Assembly: GCF_041103235.1 (NCBI RefSeq)
Contig: NZ_JBGCUN010000001.1
Coordinates: 1,674,001 to 1,738,000, forward strand
Direction: 5' to 3'
Length of the DNA stretch: 64,000 nucleotides
DNA from: Yoonia sp. R2331
Lineage (GTDB): Bacteria; Pseudomonadota; Alphaproteobacteria; Rhodobacterales; Rhodobacteraceae
The notes beneath the pieces were generated by a model that was not told where the DNA came from, ran no database searches, and saw nothing but the letters and a program-made list of their open reading frames with translations. Shown here piece after piece: positions 9,186 through 17,625 of the stretch. Made by a program: the position numbers and the translations under genes. Positions within the stretch are counted from its first letter, which is position 1. Each line of letters starts with the position of its first letter.

Positions 9186-11345
9186 ATGTCCGATCCAGAA
9201 ATCACCGAAGATGTCATCGCCGCACATGGCTTTACGGTCGAAGAATATGCCGAAGTCAAACGGATCCTGAATCGCGATCCGAATTTCACTGAAATGGGCA
9301 TCTTTTCGGCAATGTGGAATGAACATTGTTCTTACAAATCCTCTAAGAAATGGCTGCGCACTCTGCCGACGACGGGCCCGCAGGTCATCTGCGGCCCGGG
9401 CGAGAACGCAGGCGTTGTGGACATCGGCGATGGGCAGGCCGTTATCTTCAAGATGGAAAGCCACAACCACCCCAGCTACATCGAGCCCTATCAAGGTGCG
9501 GCCACTGGTGTTGGTGGCATCCTACGCGATGTTTTTACAATGGGCGCACGCCCGATTGCCGCAATGAACTCCTTGTCGTTCGGCGCACCTGACCACCCTA
9601 AAACTCGCCAGTTGGTCAACGGTGTTGTGGCGGGGGTTGGCGGCTACGGCAATTGTTTTGGTGTCCCGACGGTTGGCGGTGAAGTCCGCTTTGACCCGGC
9701 TTACAATGGCAATTGCCTTGTGAACGCCTTTGCTGCCGGCCTCGCCGATACCGACAAGATCTTTTACTCCGCCGCTTCGGGCGTGGGCATGCCAGTTGTC
9801 TATCTGGGCGCCAAGACAGGTCGGGATGGCGTGGGCGGGGCCACGATGGCCTCTGCCGAGTTTGACGACACCATCGAGGAAAAGCGCCCTACCGTGCAAG
9901 TCGGTGACCCGTTTACCGAAAAGCGCCTGATGGAGGCCACGCTGGAACTGATGGCCACCGGCGCTGTGATCTCTATTCAGGACATGGGGGCTGCTGGCCT
10001 GACCTGTTCGGCGGTGGAAATGGGCGATAAGGGCGGTCTTGGCGTCCGGCTTGACCTTGAAAAGGTGCCGCAGCGTGAAGAGAACATGACCGCCTATGAG
10101 ATGATGCTGTCTGAATCCCAGGAACGGATGCTGATGGTTCTCAAGCCCGCGCTTGAAGCAGAGGCCCGCGCGGTGTTCGAAAAATGGGACCTCGATTTTG
10201 CCATCGTTGGCGAAACTCTGCCCGAGGACCGGTTCCTCATCATGCACAACGGCGAAGTGAAAGCCGATCTGCCGCTGTCGAAACTGTCATCCACCGCACC
10301 GGAATACGATCGCCCCTGGCAGCCAACACCGGCCGCCGCACCTTTGGGCGATGTGGTGGGTGTGGACCCCATCGACGGTCTGAAAGCCCTGATTGGCTGC
10401 CCAAATTATGCCGCCAAACATTGGGTCTATGAACAATACGACAGTCAAGTCATGGGCGACACCGCGCGCATTCCAGGCCTTGGCGCGGGCATTGTGCGTG
10501 TGCATGGCACACCCAAATCGCTCGCCTTCACCTCTGACGTGACCCCACGCTATGTCGCGGCCAACCCCGTCGAAGGCGGCAAACAAGCTGTGGCAGAGGC
10601 TTACCGAAACTTGACCGCCGTTGGTGCCACGCCGCTTGCGACAACCGACAACATGAACTTCGGCAACCCCGAAAAGCCTGCAATCATGGGCCAGTTTGTC
10701 GGGGCGATCCAAGGGATTGGAGAGGCCGTCAGCGCACTTGATATGCCCATCGTGTCGGGCAACGTTTCACTTTACAATGAAACCGATGGCAAAGGCATTT
10801 TGCCGACACCGACCATCGGCGCGGTGGGCCTGATCGCCCAACCCGATCAGATGATCGCAGGTCAGTTGCGCGACGGGCATGTCCTGCTGCTGGTGGGTGA
10901 CACCAAGGGCCATCTTGGGCAATCCGCCCTCTTGGCAGAAGTCTACGACCGCGCCGAAGGGGAAGCGCCCCCGGTCGATCTGGCCGCCGAGAAGCGCAAT
11001 GGTGACTTTATCCGCGCCAACCACATGCTGATCCGCGCCTGCACGGACCTCTCGGACGGCGGGCTGGCGCTTGCCGCGTTTGAGATGGCAGAGGCCGCTG
11101 GCGTCGGGATCACGCTAGATGCATCTGACACCCCGACCCTCTTTGGCGAAGATCAGGGCCGCTATCTGATCGCCTGCAATTTCGATCAGGCAGAGGCGCT
11201 GATGATCGCTGCAGGTCAGGCCAGCGTACCATTGACCACGGTGGGCAAGGCAGGCAGCGACGCTGTCAGTTTTGGCGCAGCCTCGGCCCCTCTGGCCGAG
11301 CTTGCGGCGCTCTACCGCAGCGCATTCGCTGCCGCAGTCGCCTAA
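9186..11345 (+). CDS. purL: Phosphoribosylformylglycinamidine synthase subunit PurL
   Basis: The 719-aa protein is the small form of PurL that works with separate PurS and PurQ subunits in the fourth step of purine synthesis (FGAR to FGAM, using ATP and ammonia from PurQ). Recognisable blocks include the N-terminal [13 protein letters not shown], the metal/nucleotide region KMESHNHPS, and paired AIRS/PurM-like halves. The start has GAGGGGAAAG directly before ATG. No purS or purQ is adjacent. It is followed about 100 bases later by the bolA operon, with a degenerate interspersed repeat between. Confidence 0.97.
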   Translation: MSDPEITEDVIAAHGFTVEEYAEVKRILNRDPNFTEMGIFSAMWNEHCSYKSSKKWLRTLPTTGPQVICGPGENAGVVDIGDGQAVIFKMESHNHPSYIEPYQGAATGVGGILRDVFTMGARPIAAMNSLSFGAPDHPKTRQLVNGVVAGVGGYGNCFGVPTVGGEVRFDPAYNGNCLVNAFAAGLADTDKIFYSAASGVGMPVVYLGAKTGRDGVGGATMASAEFDDTIEEKRPTVQVGDPFTEKRLMEATLELMATGAVISIQDMGAAGLTCSAVEMGDKGGLGVRLDLEKVPQREENMTAYEMMLSESQERMLMVLKPALEAEARAVFEKWDLDFAIVGETLPEDRFLIMHNGEVKADLPLSKLSSTAPEYDRPWQPTPAAAPLGDVVGVDPIDGLKALIGCPNYAAKHWVYEQYDSQVMGDTARIPGLGAGIVRVHGTPKSLAFTSDVTPRYVAANPVEGGKQAVAEAYRNLTAVGATPLATTDNMNFGNPEKPAIMGQFVGAIQGIGEAVSALDMPIVSGNVSLYNETDGKGILPTPTIGAVGLIAQPDQMIAGQLRDGHVLLLVGDTKGHLGQSALLAEVYDRAEGEAPPVDLAAEKRNGDFIRANHMLIRACTDLSDGGLALAAFEMAEAAGVGITLDASDTPTLFGEDQGRYLIACNFDQAEALMIAAGQASVPLTTVGKAGSDAVSFGAASAPLAELAALYRSAFAAAVA

Positions 11346-11352
11346 ACCGGGG

Positions 11353-11390
11353 TCTTTTTCTGGCTATTAGTATCCTCGCCGGAGGCGCCT
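11353..11390 (+). repeat. Degenerate copy of the interspersed TCTGGCC...TATCC...GGAGGC repeat
   Basis: The stretch reads TTTCTGGC, then a TATCC core, then CGCCGGAGGCGCC. It shares order and spacing with the copies at 21784, 44218 (reverse) and 63370, but the middle has diverged. It fills much of the purL-bolA gap. Confidence 0.55.
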
Positions 11391-11449
11391 GCACTTGCCG
11401 CAATCGCCTTCGGTTCATAAGTTAAGCGCACGTCACTGAAGAGAGCCCC

Positions 11450-11686
11450 ATGCCTATTACAGCCCATGACATCGAAACACTGCTGCGCGAAAGCTTTCCC
11501 GAGGCCCAGATCACCGTGCAAGGTGATGACGGCGCGCATTTCGCGGCAGAGGTGGTCGATGCCAGCTTTGCAGGCCAGAACCGTGTGCAGCAGCAACGCG
11601 CCGTTTATGCAGCACTCAAAGGCAAAATGGACGGGTCCAATGGCGAATTGCATGCGCTGGCGCTGACCACACGGGCACCGGACTGA
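11450..11686 (+). CDS. BolA family protein
   Basis: This 78-aa protein has the BolA fold: the N-terminal helix with ETLLRESFPEA, a central stretch with DGAHFAAEVV, and the C-terminal LHALALTT. BolA proteins bind monothiol CGFS glutaredoxins and share [2Fe-2S] clusters. The CGFS glutaredoxin grxD lies 320 bases downstream in the same operon, which fits. GAAGAGAG precedes the ATG. The stop codon is followed immediately by the ATG of the next gene, leaving no spacer. Confidence 0.92.
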   Translation: MPITAHDIETLLRESFPEAQITVQGDDGAHFAAEVVDASFAGQNRVQQQRAVYAALKGKMDGSNGELHALALTTRAPD

Positions 11687-12016
11687 ATGGTTCTGCGCTG
11701 GCTGAATTGGTTGATTACCCCACAGCACAAGCCGCTGTCGCATATCCGTCAAGATGCGCGCGCTGATATTCCCGACGACGATACGCCGGAACTGGGGATG
11801 GAGGCGCTTGATATGGGGCTGATCCGTCAGACACAACGCCGCAATCACGCGCTTGAAGCCACAAATGACGGGCATATCGCGCGACACCGGCGCGGGCGAT
11901 CCAGTTTCCTCAATGCCGCCGATCGCGCCACACCGACACAATATGATGACAAGGGTTATGCGCAGACCTTCTTTGCGCAATTTCTTAAGAACAAGGAACG
12001 CAGAAATGACCGCTGA
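11687..12016 (+). CDS. Hypothetical protein between bolA and grxD
   Basis: I do not recognise this 109-aa protein. It starts on the base after the bolA stop and overlaps grxD by 11 bases, so all three are likely translated from one message. The N-terminus is weakly hydrophobic (LRWLNWLIT). The rest is polar and rich in Asp, Arg and Gln, with a basic C-terminus (KNKERRNDR). It has no cysteine, signal peptide or membrane helix that would suggest cluster binding itself. Placement between two Fe-S trafficking genes suggests a role near them, but this is inference. The tight packing is the main evidence that it is a real gene. Confidence 0.6.
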   Translation: MVLRWLNWLITPQHKPLSHIRQDARADIPDDDTPELGMEALDMGLIRQTQRRNHALEATNDGHIARHRRGRSSFLNAADRATPTQYDDKGYAQTFFAQFLKNKERRNDR

Positions 12017-12365
12017 GACGCAAATCAAAGACAAAGTTGCCGCCAACGACGTCGTGCTTTTCATGAAAGGCACCAAATCCATGCCGCAGTGCGGGTTTTC
12101 GTCCCGCGTGGCCGGTGTCCTGAACTTCATGGGCGTCGATTATGACGATGTGAACGTGCTGGCCGATGACGACATCCGCCAGGGGATCAAGGAATACTCT
12201 GACTGGCCCACCATCCCGCAGCTTTACGTCAAAGGCGAATTCATTGGCGGCTGCGATATCGTGACCGAGATGACCCTGTCGGGTGAGTTGGACACATTGT
12301 TTGCAGACAAGGGTGTTGCCTTTGACAAGGACGCCGCCGACAAGATCCGCGAAGCCAACGCCTGA
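12006..12365 (+). CDS. grxD: Monothiol glutaredoxin, Grx4 family
   Basis: The 119-aa protein carries the CGFS active site at 29-32 preceded by KGTKSMPQ, a WPTIPQLYV cis-proline segment and a GGCDI glutathione-binding turn. Such proteins assemble [2Fe-2S] clusters as dimers or with BolA and pass them on, and have a weak disulfide-reductase role. The frame is open upstream, but ATG 12006 is chosen because AAGGAA lies before it and the family fold begins there. The operon with bolA supports joint work. A bidirectional terminator follows. Confidence 0.95.
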   Translation: MTAETQIKDKVAANDVVLFMKGTKSMPQCGFSSRVAGVLNFMGVDYDDVNVLADDDIRQGIKEYSDWPTIPQLYVKGEFIGGCDIVTEMTLSGELDTLFADKGVAFDKDAADKIREANA

Positions 12366-12382
12366 TCACGGGGCAAGACACG

Positions 12383-12418
12383 AAAAAGGGGACGGTGCAC
12401 ATGCGCCGTCCCCTTTTT
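12383..12418. terminator. Bidirectional terminator between grxD and zapA
   Basis: GGGGACGG (12388-12395) pairs with CCGTCCCC (12406-12413), and the stem extends inward through TGC/GCG. It is flanked by AAAAA on the left and TTTTT on the right, so it can stop transcription from both convergent genes. Confidence 0.93.
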
Positions 12419-12435
12419 GCTGTCTGTACAGGGGC

Positions 12436-12819
12436 TTAACCCGCCTTTTGTTCCACCTGATCGGCCAACGCCTCGGCCCGGGCGGCAATTTCTGCCAGCG
12501 TATCGGTGATCTCTGCGGGGACCACCGGCACTTCGACCTTTTCGGGCTGGCGCGACTGCAATTGATCAATCTGCGCCTGCAGCCCCGCCATGCGGGTTTC
12601 AGCCTCTTTCAGCTTTTCTTCGAGCCCGGCGGTCTTGTCGGCCAGCATCAGGCCCGACATCAACAGCATCCGCGCCTCTGGCATCCGGCCGATTTGGCTG
12701 GACAGATGGGTTGCTTCGCTGTCCAGCATCTGCGCTGCGGAATAAAGGAAATGTTCTTCGCCTTCCTGACAGGCGACTTCGAATGTGCGGCCACCAATGG
12801 CAACTTCGACCTGCGGCAT
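12436..12819 (-). CDS. zapA: Cell division protein ZapA
   Basis: The 127-aa protein has the ZapA N-terminal domain (IGGRTFEVAC, then DSEATHLSSQIG) and a C-terminal coiled coil rich in Ala, Glu and Gln. ZapA binds FtsZ and cross-links protofilaments at the division ring. Its start overlaps the stop of the upstream coiled-coil gene by one base (TGATG), so translation is coupled. It is slightly longer at the C-terminus than E. coli ZapA. Confidence 0.9.
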   Translation of the reverse strand: MPQVEVAIGGRTFEVACQEGEEHFLYSAAQMLDSEATHLSSQIGRMPEARMLLMSGLMLADKTAGLEEKLKEAETRMAGLQAQIDQLQSRQPEKVEVPVVPAEITDTLAEIAARAEALADQVEQKAG

Positions 12820-13286
12820 CAGGACGCCTCCTCGATCAAGGGTTTCAATTCATTCAGGATCGCGTCGACCTCGGCGGCGTCGGCACCCCGTTGCGCGTGC
12901 AGCGCGTCAATTTCGGCAATCAGCGCGCGGTTGATCAGCTCTGGATCAGCCGCACCGTCGGCGGCCACGCTGCGCAGTTGCGCGTTCAGATCGCGCAAAT
13001 CGGCGTGTGATGCGCGCATCCGCTGCAATTCGCCATCTAACCGCGCCATCTGCTCTGCCTGGGCGGAAACCCGCGCCTCAAGCTCGGCGATCTTGGTGTC
13101 TTGCCGGTCTTTGAGCGCCTTCACCCGTTCGACCAGCTGCGCATTGGCGGTGCGTTCTTCGTCCAGCTGCTGCTGAAGCGCGCCATCATCAGTCGCAACA
13201 GCAGTGCCACTGACACCAGCCATCCCAGCACTGATCCGTTCCAGCGCCGCGGTAATGCGACCTTCTAATGCATTGATATCACTCAT
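12819..13286 (-). CDS. Coiled-coil protein co-translated with ZapA
   Basis: The 155-aa protein is almost entirely predicted coiled coil: heptad-like runs of Glu, Leu, Gln and Arg from about residue 35 to 105 (for example VERVKALKDRQDTKIAELEA), with short non-coiled ends. It has no membrane segment. Small coiled-coil proteins of this sort (DUF4164-like in rhizobia) often sit next to zapA in alphaproteobacteria. The frame is open 23 codons further, but MSDINALEGRI is the more natural start. It may partner ZapA at the divisome; that is inferred from position only. Confidence 0.75.
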   Translation of the reverse strand: MSDINALEGRITAALERISAGMAGVSGTAVATDDGALQQQLDEERTANAQLVERVKALKDRQDTKIAELEARVSAQAEQMARLDGELQRMRASHADLRDLNAQLRSVAADGAADPELINRALIAEIDALHAQRGADAAEVDAILNELKPLIEEAS

Positions 13287-13457
13287 TTGCCTGTCCTTTC
13301 CTGCGCGCCTCTTACGCACCCGCTTGCACCTTTCAGGCCGCCCTGTCTGGTGCATCGTCCCTGCGGCTGGCCAGTGGTTTGTCCCGCGCCCTGTTCACAG
13401 CCGAATCGCGCCTCGATGGTGAAAGCCTAAGCGATCAACCATTCGGTCGCAAACCAG

Positions 13458-13499
13458 ATGAAGCGCTTTGTTCTGAGGCGCTTACCGGTCACGCTTCAT
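13458..13499. other. Intergenic segment with mutually exclusive hairpins (zapA operon / tkt)
   Basis: ATGAAGCG (13458-13465) is perfectly complementary to CGCTTCAT (13492-13499). The overlapping AAGCGC (13461-13466) is perfectly complementary to GCGCTT (13478-13483), so the two hairpins compete. To its left, TGGTTTG (13375-13381) can pair with CAAACCA (13450-13456), and CCGAAT with ATTCGG. The rest of 13287-13582 holds no gene that I can see. The function and transcribed strand are unknown. Confidence 0.35.
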
Positions 13500-13516
13500 G
13501 CGGCTGCCCGGAATGC

Positions 13517-13544
13517 TTGAACTATGGTCCCGCCCTGATATGAC
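13517..13544 (+). promoter_or_regulatory. Sigma-70-like promoter of tkt
   Basis: TTGAAC (13517-13522), a 16-base spacer, then TATGAC (13539-13544). Transcription would start about 30 bases before the tkt start codon. Confidence 0.5.
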
Positions 13545-13582
13545 GTGCCGGACTGAAAGCTTTCAAAAACAGGACCTGACCC

Positions 13583-15601
13583 TTGGATATTGCGACCCTC
13601 CGCGACCAGCACCCCGATCATTGGATGAAAGCTGCAGCGATCCGCACGCTGACGCTGGATGCGGTTGCTGCCGCAAACTCCGGCCACTCTGGCATGCCGA
13701 TGGGCATGGCTGACGTCGCCACCGTCCTTTATGAAAAGCACCTCAACTTTGACCCTGCTGCCCCGAACTGGCCCGACCGCGACCGGTTTATCCTTTCGGC
13801 GGGCCACGGGTCGATGCTGCTGTATTCATTGCTGCATCTGACCGGCTACGCAGATATGACGCTGCAACAGCTCAAAGATTTCCGCCAATGGGGTGCCAAG
13901 ACGGCAGGCCACCCTGAATACGGCCATGCAACCGGGATTGAGACGACCACCGGACCCTTGGGTCAAGGCATCGCCAATGCAGTCGGGTTCGCCATAGCCG
14001 AAGAAGTGCAGCGTGCGCGTTACGGCAAGAACATCGTCAACCACCACACCTATGTAATCGCCGGAGACGGCTGCCTGATGGAAGGCGTTAGCCAAGAGGC
14101 GATAGGCCTGGCTGGGATGCAAAAGCTGAGCCATCTGGTCGTTTTCTTTGACGACAACAACATCACTATCGACGGCACCGTCGATCTGGCCGACGTCACC
14201 GACCAATCCGCGCGCTTTGCCGCCTCTGGCTGGCACGTACAGCACATCGACGGCCATGACCCTGTTGCGATTGACGCGGCCATCACGGCCGCCAAGGCTG
14301 ATCCCCGCCCCTCGATGATTGCCTGCAAGACCCATATCGCACTGGGCCACGCAGCACAGGACACCTCTAAGGGTCACGGCGCGCTGACCAATGCCGAACA
14401 ATTGCTTGAGGCGAAAAAGGCCTATGGCTGGGTTTATGGCCCCTTCGAAATCCCGGCAGAGATCAAGTCACAGTGGGAAGCCACCGCTGCACGCGGCAAG
14501 GCCGCCCGTGCTGCGTGGGAAGACCGGTTTGCCAAGCTGTCGGCCGGCAAACAGGCCGAATTCAACCGCGCCTATGCCGGTGAAGCGCCCAAGCGTTTGT
14601 CCGCCACGATCCGCGCCTTCAAAAAGCAAATGACCGAAAGCGCGCCCAAGCTGGCGACGCGGGCATCTTCTGAGAAGACGCTCGAAGTGATCAACCCGAT
14701 CATGCAGGAAACCATTGGTGGTTCGGCTGACCTGACCGGGTCGAACAACACCAAGACTGCCGACATGGGTGTCTTCAACCCAGACAACCGCAAAGGCCGC
14801 TATATTCACTACGGTGTGCGCGAACATGGCATGGCGGCGGCGATGAACGGCATGGCGCTGCACGGCGGTGCGCGGCCTTATGGCGGCACGTTCATGTGCT
14901 TTACCGACTATGCACGCGGGGCGATGCGCCTGTCCGCGCTGATGGGTGTGCCCGTGACCTATGTGATGACCCACGACAGCATCGGCCTTGGCGAAGACGG
15001 GCCGACCCACCAGCCGGTTGAACATCTGGCCTTGCTGCGCGCCACGCCCAACACCCACGTGTTCCGCCCCGCTGACGCGGTCGAGGTGGCAGAGGCATGG
15101 GAAATGGCGTTGACCTCTGAAAAGACACCGCATGTGTTGTGCCTGTCCCGCCAGGGCCTGCCGACTGTACGGACAGAGCACAAGACCAAGAACCTCTCAG
15201 CACAGGGTGCCTATGTGCTGGCCGACGCAACCGGCAAGCGGCAGGCGATCCTGATGGCCACCGGGTCTGAGGTTTCGGTTGCCCTGGCTGCCCGCGACAT
15301 CCTTGAGGCCGAAGGCATCGGGACCCGCGTCGTGTCCATGCCCTGCTGGGAGCTGTTTGACCAACAAGAGGAAAAGATCCGCAAGCGCGTTCTGCCCGCC
15401 GGACCTGTTCGCGTCGCCATCGAAGCGGGCGTGCAGCAAGGTTGGGACCGCTACCTGCTGGGCGAACGTGGCAACGCCAAGAAGGCTGCTTTTGTCGGGA
15501 TGGAGGGCTTTGGTGCCTCCGCCCCTGCAGGCACGCTCTTTGAAAAGTTCGGCATCACCGCAGAGGCGACAGCGCAAAAGGTCCGTGACCTGCTGGCGTA
15601 A
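13583..15601 (+). CDS. tkt: Transketolase
   Basis: The 672-aa thiamine diphosphate enzyme moves two-carbon units between sugar phosphates in the pentose phosphate pathway. Diagnostic segments are [13 protein letters not shown] near the N-terminus, the TPP motif [13 protein letters not shown] near 155, and the C-terminal pyrimidine-domain block with [15 protein letters not shown]. Translation appears to start at TTG 13583. AGGA lies eight bases before it, and the first in-frame ATG would remove 14 residues of the conserved N-terminus. It is followed by a terminator. Two gap genes lie close downstream, forming a loose carbon-metabolism region. Confidence 0.96.
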   Translation: MDIATLRDQHPDHWMKAAAIRTLTLDAVAAANSGHSGMPMGMADVATVLYEKHLNFDPAAPNWPDRDRFILSAGHGSMLLYSLLHLTGYADMTLQQLKDFRQWGAKTAGHPEYGHATGIETTTGPLGQGIANAVGFAIAEEVQRARYGKNIVNHHTYVIAGDGCLMEGVSQEAIGLAGMQKLSHLVVFFDDNNITIDGTVDLADVTDQSARFAASGWHVQHIDGHDPVAIDAAITAAKADPRPSMIACKTHIALGHAAQDTSKGHGALTNAEQLLEAKKAYGWVYGPFEIPAEIKSQWEATAARGKAARAAWEDRFAKLSAGKQAEFNRAYAGEAPKRLSATIRAFKKQMTESAPKLATRASSEKTLEVINPIMQETIGGSADLTGSNNTKTADMGVFNPDNRKGRYIHYGVREHGMAAAMNGMALHGGARPYGGTFMCFTDYARGAMRLSALMGVPVTYVMTHDSIGLGEDGPTHQPVEHLALLRATPNTHVFRPADAVEVAEAWEMALTSEKTPHVLCLSRQGLPTVRTEHKTKNLSAQGAYVLADATGKRQAILMATGSEVSVALAARDILEAEGIGTRVVSMPCWELFDQQEEKIRKRVLPAGPVRVAIEAGVQQGWDRYLLGERGNAKKAAFVGMEGFGASAPAGTLFEKFGITAEATAQKVRDLLA

Positions 15602-15626
15602 GCGCAAAGCCATAATTCAGACAAGA

Positions 15627-15653
15627 GGCCGAGCCATCGTGCCCGGCCTTTTT
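15627..15653 (+). terminator. Rho-independent terminator after tkt
   Basis: GGCCG and CGGCC form the stem, extended inward by a GC/GC pair past one mismatch, followed by five T. It lies 25 bases after the tkt stop and touches the end of the convergent DoxX gene. Confidence 0.8.
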
Positions 15654-16039
15654 CATCTGGAATCGGGTCGTATCGCCACGCGGCCTGACCCGGCGACAGA
15701 CAGCGCCAGACAGCCGCCTGCAATCGCAAAATTCTTCACAAAAATGCTCATCTGCCAGGGGTCATCCGGGATCAGGTGAAAGATGCTGGTGACAACGCAG
15801 TAACCGGCCAGCAGAACCGCCGTGACGCGGACTTGCAGGCCAATCCAAAGGGCCACCCCGGCACCCGCGTTGAACACCAGTGCCACCCAAACCAGCCCAC
15901 CGGGCAGCCCCCAGTCGCGCAGTAGACCTGCGGCGTCTTCGGGCGAGACAGCCTTTTGCACAGTTCCACCGATGAAAAGCGCACCAATCAGCACCCGCGC
16001 CAGCAAAAGCGCCACGTCATTGATCCCCTTGTTTTGCAT
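15653..16039 (-). CDS. DoxX family membrane protein
   Basis: The 128-aa protein has four hydrophobic segments: about 8-25, 47-67, 72-93 and 100-118. It also has the DoxX-type stretch LLARVLIGALFIGGTVQKA and the PDDPWQMSIFVKNFAIAGG segment. DoxX proteins are small quinone-linked or redox-related membrane proteins with no firm general function. Starts further upstream are open, but ATG 16039 with GAGGGCGAG before it fits best. It converges on tkt and is divergent from gap1, sharing the 202-base region that carries two operator-like palindromes. Confidence 0.8.
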   Translation of the reverse strand: MQNKGINDVALLLARVLIGALFIGGTVQKAVSPEDAAGLLRDWGLPGGLVWVALVFNAGAGVALWIGLQVRVTAVLLAGYCVVTSIFHLIPDDPWQMSIFVKNFAIAGGCLALSVAGSGRVAIRPDSR

Positions 16040-16113
16040 TCTCGCCCTCATCGATTCGAGGATCAGCCTAGTCCACGCCACCGGATTTGCCACGCGCGAC
16101 TGCTATCGCAAAC

Positions 16114-16127
16114 GGTTAGCGGTAACG
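16114..16127. promoter_or_regulatory. Candidate LacI-type operator upstream of gap1 (distal)
   Basis: GTTAgCGgTAAC (16115-16126) fits the inverted pattern GTTA-n-CG-n-TAAC exactly. Its centre is 30 bp from that of the stronger site at 16141-16160, so both face the same side of the helix roughly. The pattern resembles the reported site of CceR, a LacI-type regulator of central carbon metabolism in Rhodobacter. Confidence 0.6.
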
Positions 16128-16140
16128 CGCTGTCTGCCCC

Positions 16141-16160
16141 GCATGTTATCGTTAACATGC
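16141..16160. promoter_or_regulatory. Candidate LacI-type operator upstream of gap1 (proximal, perfect palindrome)
   Basis: GCATGTTATCGTTAACATGC has perfect 8-base arms (GCATGTTA/TAACATGC) around TCGT and contains the core GTTA-n-CG-n-TAAC. It ends 81 bases before the gap1 start, a position compatible with activation as well as repression. Confidence 0.7.
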
Positions 16161-16241
16161 TGATCCTGTTGGACTTTTTTCTTTCCACGTGCGGTTTCGG
16201 AACCTACAAGTGGCACCAGCGGCAAGGACTTGGGGAAGAGC

Positions 16242-17243
16242 ATGACAGTCACTTTGGGCATCAATGGCTTTGGCCGTATCGGGCGCTGCACCTTGGCGCA
16301 TATTGCAGAAGCCGCGCGCAACGATGTGCAAGTCGTCAAGATCAACGCAACCGGCCCAATTGAAACCAACGCGCACCTGCTGAAATACGACAGCGTGCAC
16401 GGACGGTTCGGTCGCGACATCAAGGTCACAGACAACACGCTCGATCTTGGGAATGGTCCGATCACCGTACAATCCACCTATGACCCGACAGAGCTGGACT
16501 GGACAGGCTGCGACGTGGTGCTGGAATGCACCGGCAAATTCAACGACGGCCACACCTCTGCCGTGCATCTGGATCGAGGTGCCAAAAAGGTGCTGATTTC
16601 CGCACCCGCCAAGAACGTCGACCGCACCGTGGTCTATGGTGTCAATCACCGGGATCTTTTGGCGACCGAGCAAATGGTTTCCAATGGGTCCTGCACGACC
16701 AATTGTCTGGCCCCGTTGGCGAAGGTGCTGAACGATGCGATTGGCATTGAGCGCGGCATCATGACCACCATTCACAGCTATACCGGTGATCAGCCGACAC
16801 TGGACCGGCGGCACGCTGATCTTTACCGCGCCCGCGCCGCTGCCATGGCGATGATCCCTACCTCGACCGGGGCCGCTAAAGCACTGGGCGAGGTGCTGCC
16901 TGAACTTGCAGGGCGACTTGACGGCACTGCGATGCGTGTGCCCACCCCCAACGTTTCGGCCGTGGACCTGACATTTGAAGCCACGAAATCGGTCAGCGTC
17001 GCGGACGTCAACGCGGTCGTAGCTGAAGCGGCGCAGGGCTATATGGGCATGGTCATGGCCTATGATGCCGAGGCCAAAGTCAGCATTGATTTCAACCACA
17101 CCACGCAGTCGTCCATCTTCGCCCCCGATCAGACCAAGGTGGTGGGCGGCAAAACCGTGCGCGTGCTGGCGTGGTATGACAACGAATGGGGCTTTTCGGC
17201 GCGTATGGCAGATGTCGCTGGTGCAATGGGGCGTCTGAACTAA
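16242..17243 (+). CDS. gap: Type I glyceraldehyde-3-phosphate dehydrogenase, probable NADP-type (GapB-like)
   Basis: The 333-aa protein has NGFGRIGR at 8-15, catalytic C151 in SCTTNC and H178 in [10 protein letters not shown]. The residue that normally contacts the adenosine ribose is Ala36 (KINATGP), where NAD-specific enzymes have Asp. Bacillus GapB shows a similar INAS pattern and uses NADP in gluconeogenesis. Residues 189-190 are Arg-Arg, which could also favour the 2'-phosphate. ATG 16242 is chosen over an in-frame TTG 12 bases earlier because GGGGAAGAG lies before it. NADP preference and a gluconeogenic role are inferences. Two LacI-type operators lie upstream. Confidence 0.93.
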   Translation: MTVTLGINGFGRIGRCTLAHIAEAARNDVQVVKINATGPIETNAHLLKYDSVHGRFGRDIKVTDNTLDLGNGPITVQSTYDPTELDWTGCDVVLECTGKFNDGHTSAVHLDRGAKKVLISAPAKNVDRTVVYGVNHRDLLATEQMVSNGSCTTNCLAPLAKVLNDAIGIERGIMTTIHSYTGDQPTLDRRHADLYRARAAAMAMIPTSTGAAKALGEVLPELAGRLDGTAMRVPTPNVSAVDLTFEATKSVSVADVNAVVAEAAQGYMGMVMAYDAEAKVSIDFNHTTQSSIFAPDQTKVVGGKTVRVLAWYDNEWGFSARMADVAGAMGRLN

Positions 17244-17399
17244 GGTCGCACGCGCGCCCAACGCACCTTTGACCAGATCAGCTCGTGGACTATGAAGAAC
17301 ACGAAACCCGACGCAATACCGTCCGCCGCAATGCTCAGACTGGCGGTGAATGATCCGCTGACCCTCGCGTTTATGCGCCACACGCGCTAGACCGGCCCT

Positions 17400-17543
17400 A
17401 TGACCAACACCATCGCCATCTGGCTTGCCGCCCTGATCCTGGCCTTCTTTGTGGCTGATGCCTATCTGCTGCATCTGGACGCGCATATCGTCCTGATGAA
17501 GACCTTGGCCGACCTGATTGGCTGGTTGGCCTTTTGGCGCTAA
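17400..17543 (+). CDS. Small membrane protein between the two gap genes
   Basis: ATG 17400 to TAA 17543 encodes 47 residues: a hydrophobic helix (about 4-19), a short polar link (VADAYLLHLDAH), a second amphipathic/hydrophobic stretch, and the end GWLAFWR. No function is known to me. It sits between gap1 and gap2 in the same direction. I recall similar short proteins ending in AFWR beside gap genes in related genomes, but cannot check here. There is no strong ribosome-binding site, so the call rests on codon use, topology and position. Confidence 0.55.
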   Translation: MTNTIAIWLAALILAFFVADAYLLHLDAHIVLMKTLADLIGWLAFWR

Positions 17544-17582
17544 AGCGCCCGCCAGCGCTTGACCTTTTGGCGTAAATCGCAA

Positions 17583-17596
17583 TGTTAGCGCCAACA
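17583..17596. promoter_or_regulatory. Candidate LacI-type operator upstream of gap2
   Basis: TGTTAgCGcCAACA matches the same inverted pattern as the gap1 sites with one mismatch (CAAC for TAAC). It ends 29 bases before the gap2 start and downstream of a possible -35 (TTGACC near 17555), a position that suits repression. Confidence 0.6.
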
Positions 17597-17625
17597 CCAG
17601 CCTCAACTCCCAAAGGAGACCTTCC

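Noticed and set aside
13287-13582. 6S RNA (ssrS), which can lie near zapA
   Set aside because: The stretch folds, but I could not build the conserved long rod with a central bubble, and the large bulges are one-sided. A covariance search with the 6S model would decide.
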